Source: CAZBQG01 sp964493945 (GTDB taxonomy: Bacteria; Pseudomonadota; Alphaproteobacteria; Rhodospirillales; UBA2165). From it: a stretch of DNA of 6,735 bases. Positions 5,925-6,735 of the stretch are shown piece after piece; the stretch's first letter is position 1; each line of letters begins with the position of its first letter. Where the stretch lies: positions 1-6,735 of the forward strand of contig CAZBQG010000240.1 in assembly GCA_964493945.1 (NCBI GenBank), given 5' to 3'. The notes beneath the pieces are model-generated. The model ran no database searches, was not told where the DNA came from, and saw only the letters and a program-made list of their open reading frames with translations. The position numbers and the translations under genes were made by a program.

Positions 5925-5951
5925 AAAAACTTAGCCCTAAGATTTAAGGGC
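5925..5951 (-). terminator. Weak intrinsic-terminator-like hairpin after the receiver gene
   Basis: On the minus strand GCCCT (5951-5947) pairs with AGGGC (5938-5934) around an 8-nt loop, followed by TAAG and five T (5929-5925). The receiver gene's TAG stop (5939-5937) overlaps the right arm. The stem is only 5 bp, so efficiency is doubtful. It lies in the short gap facing the convergent dehydrogenase gene. Confidence 0.4.
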
Positions 5952-6338
5952 CTCTGCGACCAGCACCGCCAAGTCCGTCCTGTTTGCCGGTTTCACGACG
6001 AAGCCGTTGATCTTGTGGATGCGGGCCTTGCGGGTGTTTTTATCCGACGGATCACCGGTAACCATCAGGATGGGAACGTCCTTATAGCCCTCCGCGGTCC
6101 CGTAACGGATACGCCGGGCCAGCTCCCAGCCGTCCAGGTTGGGCATGTTGACGTCGGAAATAACCAGATCGATGCGGCCCTCATCTTCGGCCAGCAGCTG
6201 GAGCGCGCTTTCGCCGTCCTCGGCCTCGATGATCTCGGCTACCTCCAGTTTCTCAAGAATCATGCGCAGCATTTTTCTGGATATGGGCTCATCATCGACC
6301 GTGAGAAGTCTGAGGGATTGAAACTGGCCCGAATTCAT
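5937..6338 (-). CDS. Stand-alone CheY-like receiver (response regulator)
   Basis: A 133-residue single-domain response regulator with no output domain. Acidic pocket residues Asp15 and Asp16 (TVDDEP), phospho-acceptor Asp62 (ISDVNMP), switch Thr94 (MVTGD), Phe113 at the Tyr106 position of CheY, and Lys116 (VVKPAN) are all present, so it should be phosphorylated by a histidine kinase or receive phosphate in a relay. No kinase, phosphotransferase or chemotaxis gene lies in the window, so its partner and target are unknown. The ATG at 6338 has GAGG 6 nt upstream. It faces the dehydrogenase gene tail to tail with a 22-nt gap and diverges from a transporter gene. It might act in chemotaxis, motility or general stress signalling, but context does not decide. 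Confidence 0.94.
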   Translation of the reverse strand: MNSGQFQSLRLLTVDDEPISRKMLRMILEKLEVAEIIEAEDGESALQLLAEDEGRIDLVISDVNMPNLDGWELARRIRYGTAEGYKDVPILMVTGDPSDKNTRKARIHKINGFVVKPANRTDLAVLVAEALKS

Positions 6339-6372
6339 TTTCCGCCTCGCCTATCCGCAGAATTTTTTTGCA

Positions 6373-6401
6373 TTGGCTTTTGTTTTCTAGCCTATCATAT
6401 T
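6373..6401 (+). promoter_or_regulatory. Predicted promoter of the substrate-binding protein gene
   Basis: TTGGCT (6373-6378) and CATATT (6396-6401) are separated by 17 nt in an AT-rich stretch. Transcription would begin near 6408, giving a leader of about 35 nt containing the GGGGAG ribosome site. Confidence 0.4.
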
Positions 6402-6423
6402 AACCACACAAACAATGAAACAA
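6394..6423 (-). promoter_or_regulatory. Possible promoter of the receiver gene
   Basis: On the minus strand TTGTTT (6423-6418) and TATGAT (6399-6394, 5 of 6 matches) are spaced by 18 nt. Its -10 box shares bases with the -10 box of the opposite promoter, so the two units could interfere with each other or be co-regulated. Confidence 0.35.
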
Positions 6424-6442
6424 CTATTGGGGAGAGACGACA

Positions 6443-6735
6443 ATGAATCAGAAAATGTTACTCGTGGGTGCGGCGGCCATGATGGCTGTGGCGGCTCCGG
6501 CCTTGGCCCAAAAATCGAAAGATACGTTGCGGGTTGGCTTCTATCAGCCATTGCAGTTGCTCGACGCTTTCTTCGCCGCCTCGCCGGAGTCCTCGCTGGC
6601 CTATCGGATGGTCTATGATCAATTGGTCAGTTACGATGCGGTCAAGCGGGAATATGTGCCCGCACTGGCCAGTTCCTGGAAGCGGATTGATCCGCTGACC
6701 ATGGAATTCAAGCTGCGCCAAGGCGTCAAATGGCA
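6443..6735 (+). CDS. ABC transporter periplasmic substrate-binding protein (peptide/nickel type), N-terminal fragment
   Basis: The first 97 codons of a gene cut by the right edge. Residues 1-22 form a classic Sec signal peptide: basic start (MNQKM), hydrophobic core, and an ALA cleavage site before Gln23. The mature part begins KDTLRVGFYQPLQLLD and continues with YDQLVSYD, YVPALASSWKRIDPLTMEFKLRQGVKW, the hallmark opening of the SBP_bac_5 (DppA/OppA) family. Such proteins capture peptides, opines, glutathione or nickel complexes in the periplasm for an ABC importer; the ligand cannot be read from this piece. No lipobox Cys is present, so it should be soluble in the periplasm. The ATG is preceded by GGGGAG (6429-6434) at 8-nt spacing. 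Permease and ATPase genes would be expected downstream, outside the window. Confidence 0.93.
   Translation, partial: MNQKMLLVGAAAMMAVAAPALAQKSKDTLRVGFYQPLQLLDAFFAASPESSLAYRMVYDQLVSYDAVKREYVPALASSWKRIDPLTMEFKLRQGVKW

Noticed and set aside
6363..6369. Run of seven T upstream of the substrate-binding protein gene, considered as a terminator tail
   Set aside because: No gene ends here on the plus strand and no GC-rich stem precedes it; it lies in a divergent promoter region.

Overview
The window looks like ordinary chromosome from a GC-rich alphaproteobacterium. A Rhodospirillales-like lineage is my inference, based on the style of HisI, CysS and the stand-alone receiver protein and on roughly 60% GC coding sequence; no rRNA or marker gene is present to prove it. 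Nine protein genes are seen, two of them cut by the window edges. There are no tRNA or rRNA genes, insertion sequences, CRISPR arrays, phage genes or origins that I can support.

Layout: (1) Positions 1-1058, minus strand: a CoA-ester catabolic pair, a crotonase-fold enoyl-CoA hydratase/isomerase followed after 6 nt by the N-terminus of a thiolase-like (SCP-x/lipid-transfer type) protein. (2) Positions 1059-1203: a divergent regulatory region with a good sigma70-like promoter on each strand, each with its own palindrome in or at the spacer. (3) Positions 1204-2936, plus strand: a 98-residue basic protein of unknown function, then a 454-residue amidohydrolase of the chlorohydrolase/deaminase (ATZ/TRZ-like) group. 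(4) Positions 2939-3427, minus strand: hisI (histidine biosynthesis), tail to tail with the amidohydrolase and divergent from cysS. (5) Positions 3544-5914, plus strand: cysS (cysteinyl-tRNA synthetase) followed after 4 nt by a D-2-hydroxyacid dehydrogenase. (6) Positions 5937-6338, minus strand: a stand-alone CheY-like receiver protein. (7) From 6443, plus strand: the start of a periplasmic peptide/nickel-type ABC substrate-binding protein with a clear signal peptide.

The genes do not form one pathway. They are short one- or two-gene units: acyl-CoA degradation, a deaminase-like hydrolase, housekeeping histidine and cysteinyl-tRNA functions, a redox enzyme tied to cysS by position, a signalling receiver, and solute uptake.

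I did not find a convincing undescribed system. A recurring theme is that several enzymes lack a residue that is catalytic or metal-binding in the best-known family members: the crotonase's second acid is His, the thiolase-like protein has no nucleophilic Cys in the usual place, the amidohydrolase's HxxE Glu is Asn, the dehydrogenase's Glu is Thr, and one HisI Zn-ligand Cys is Asp. Some of these are probably normal subfamily traits. They mean that default product names would over-state what is known. The most interesting non-coding signal is the pair of palindromes in the divergent promoters at 1079-1150.
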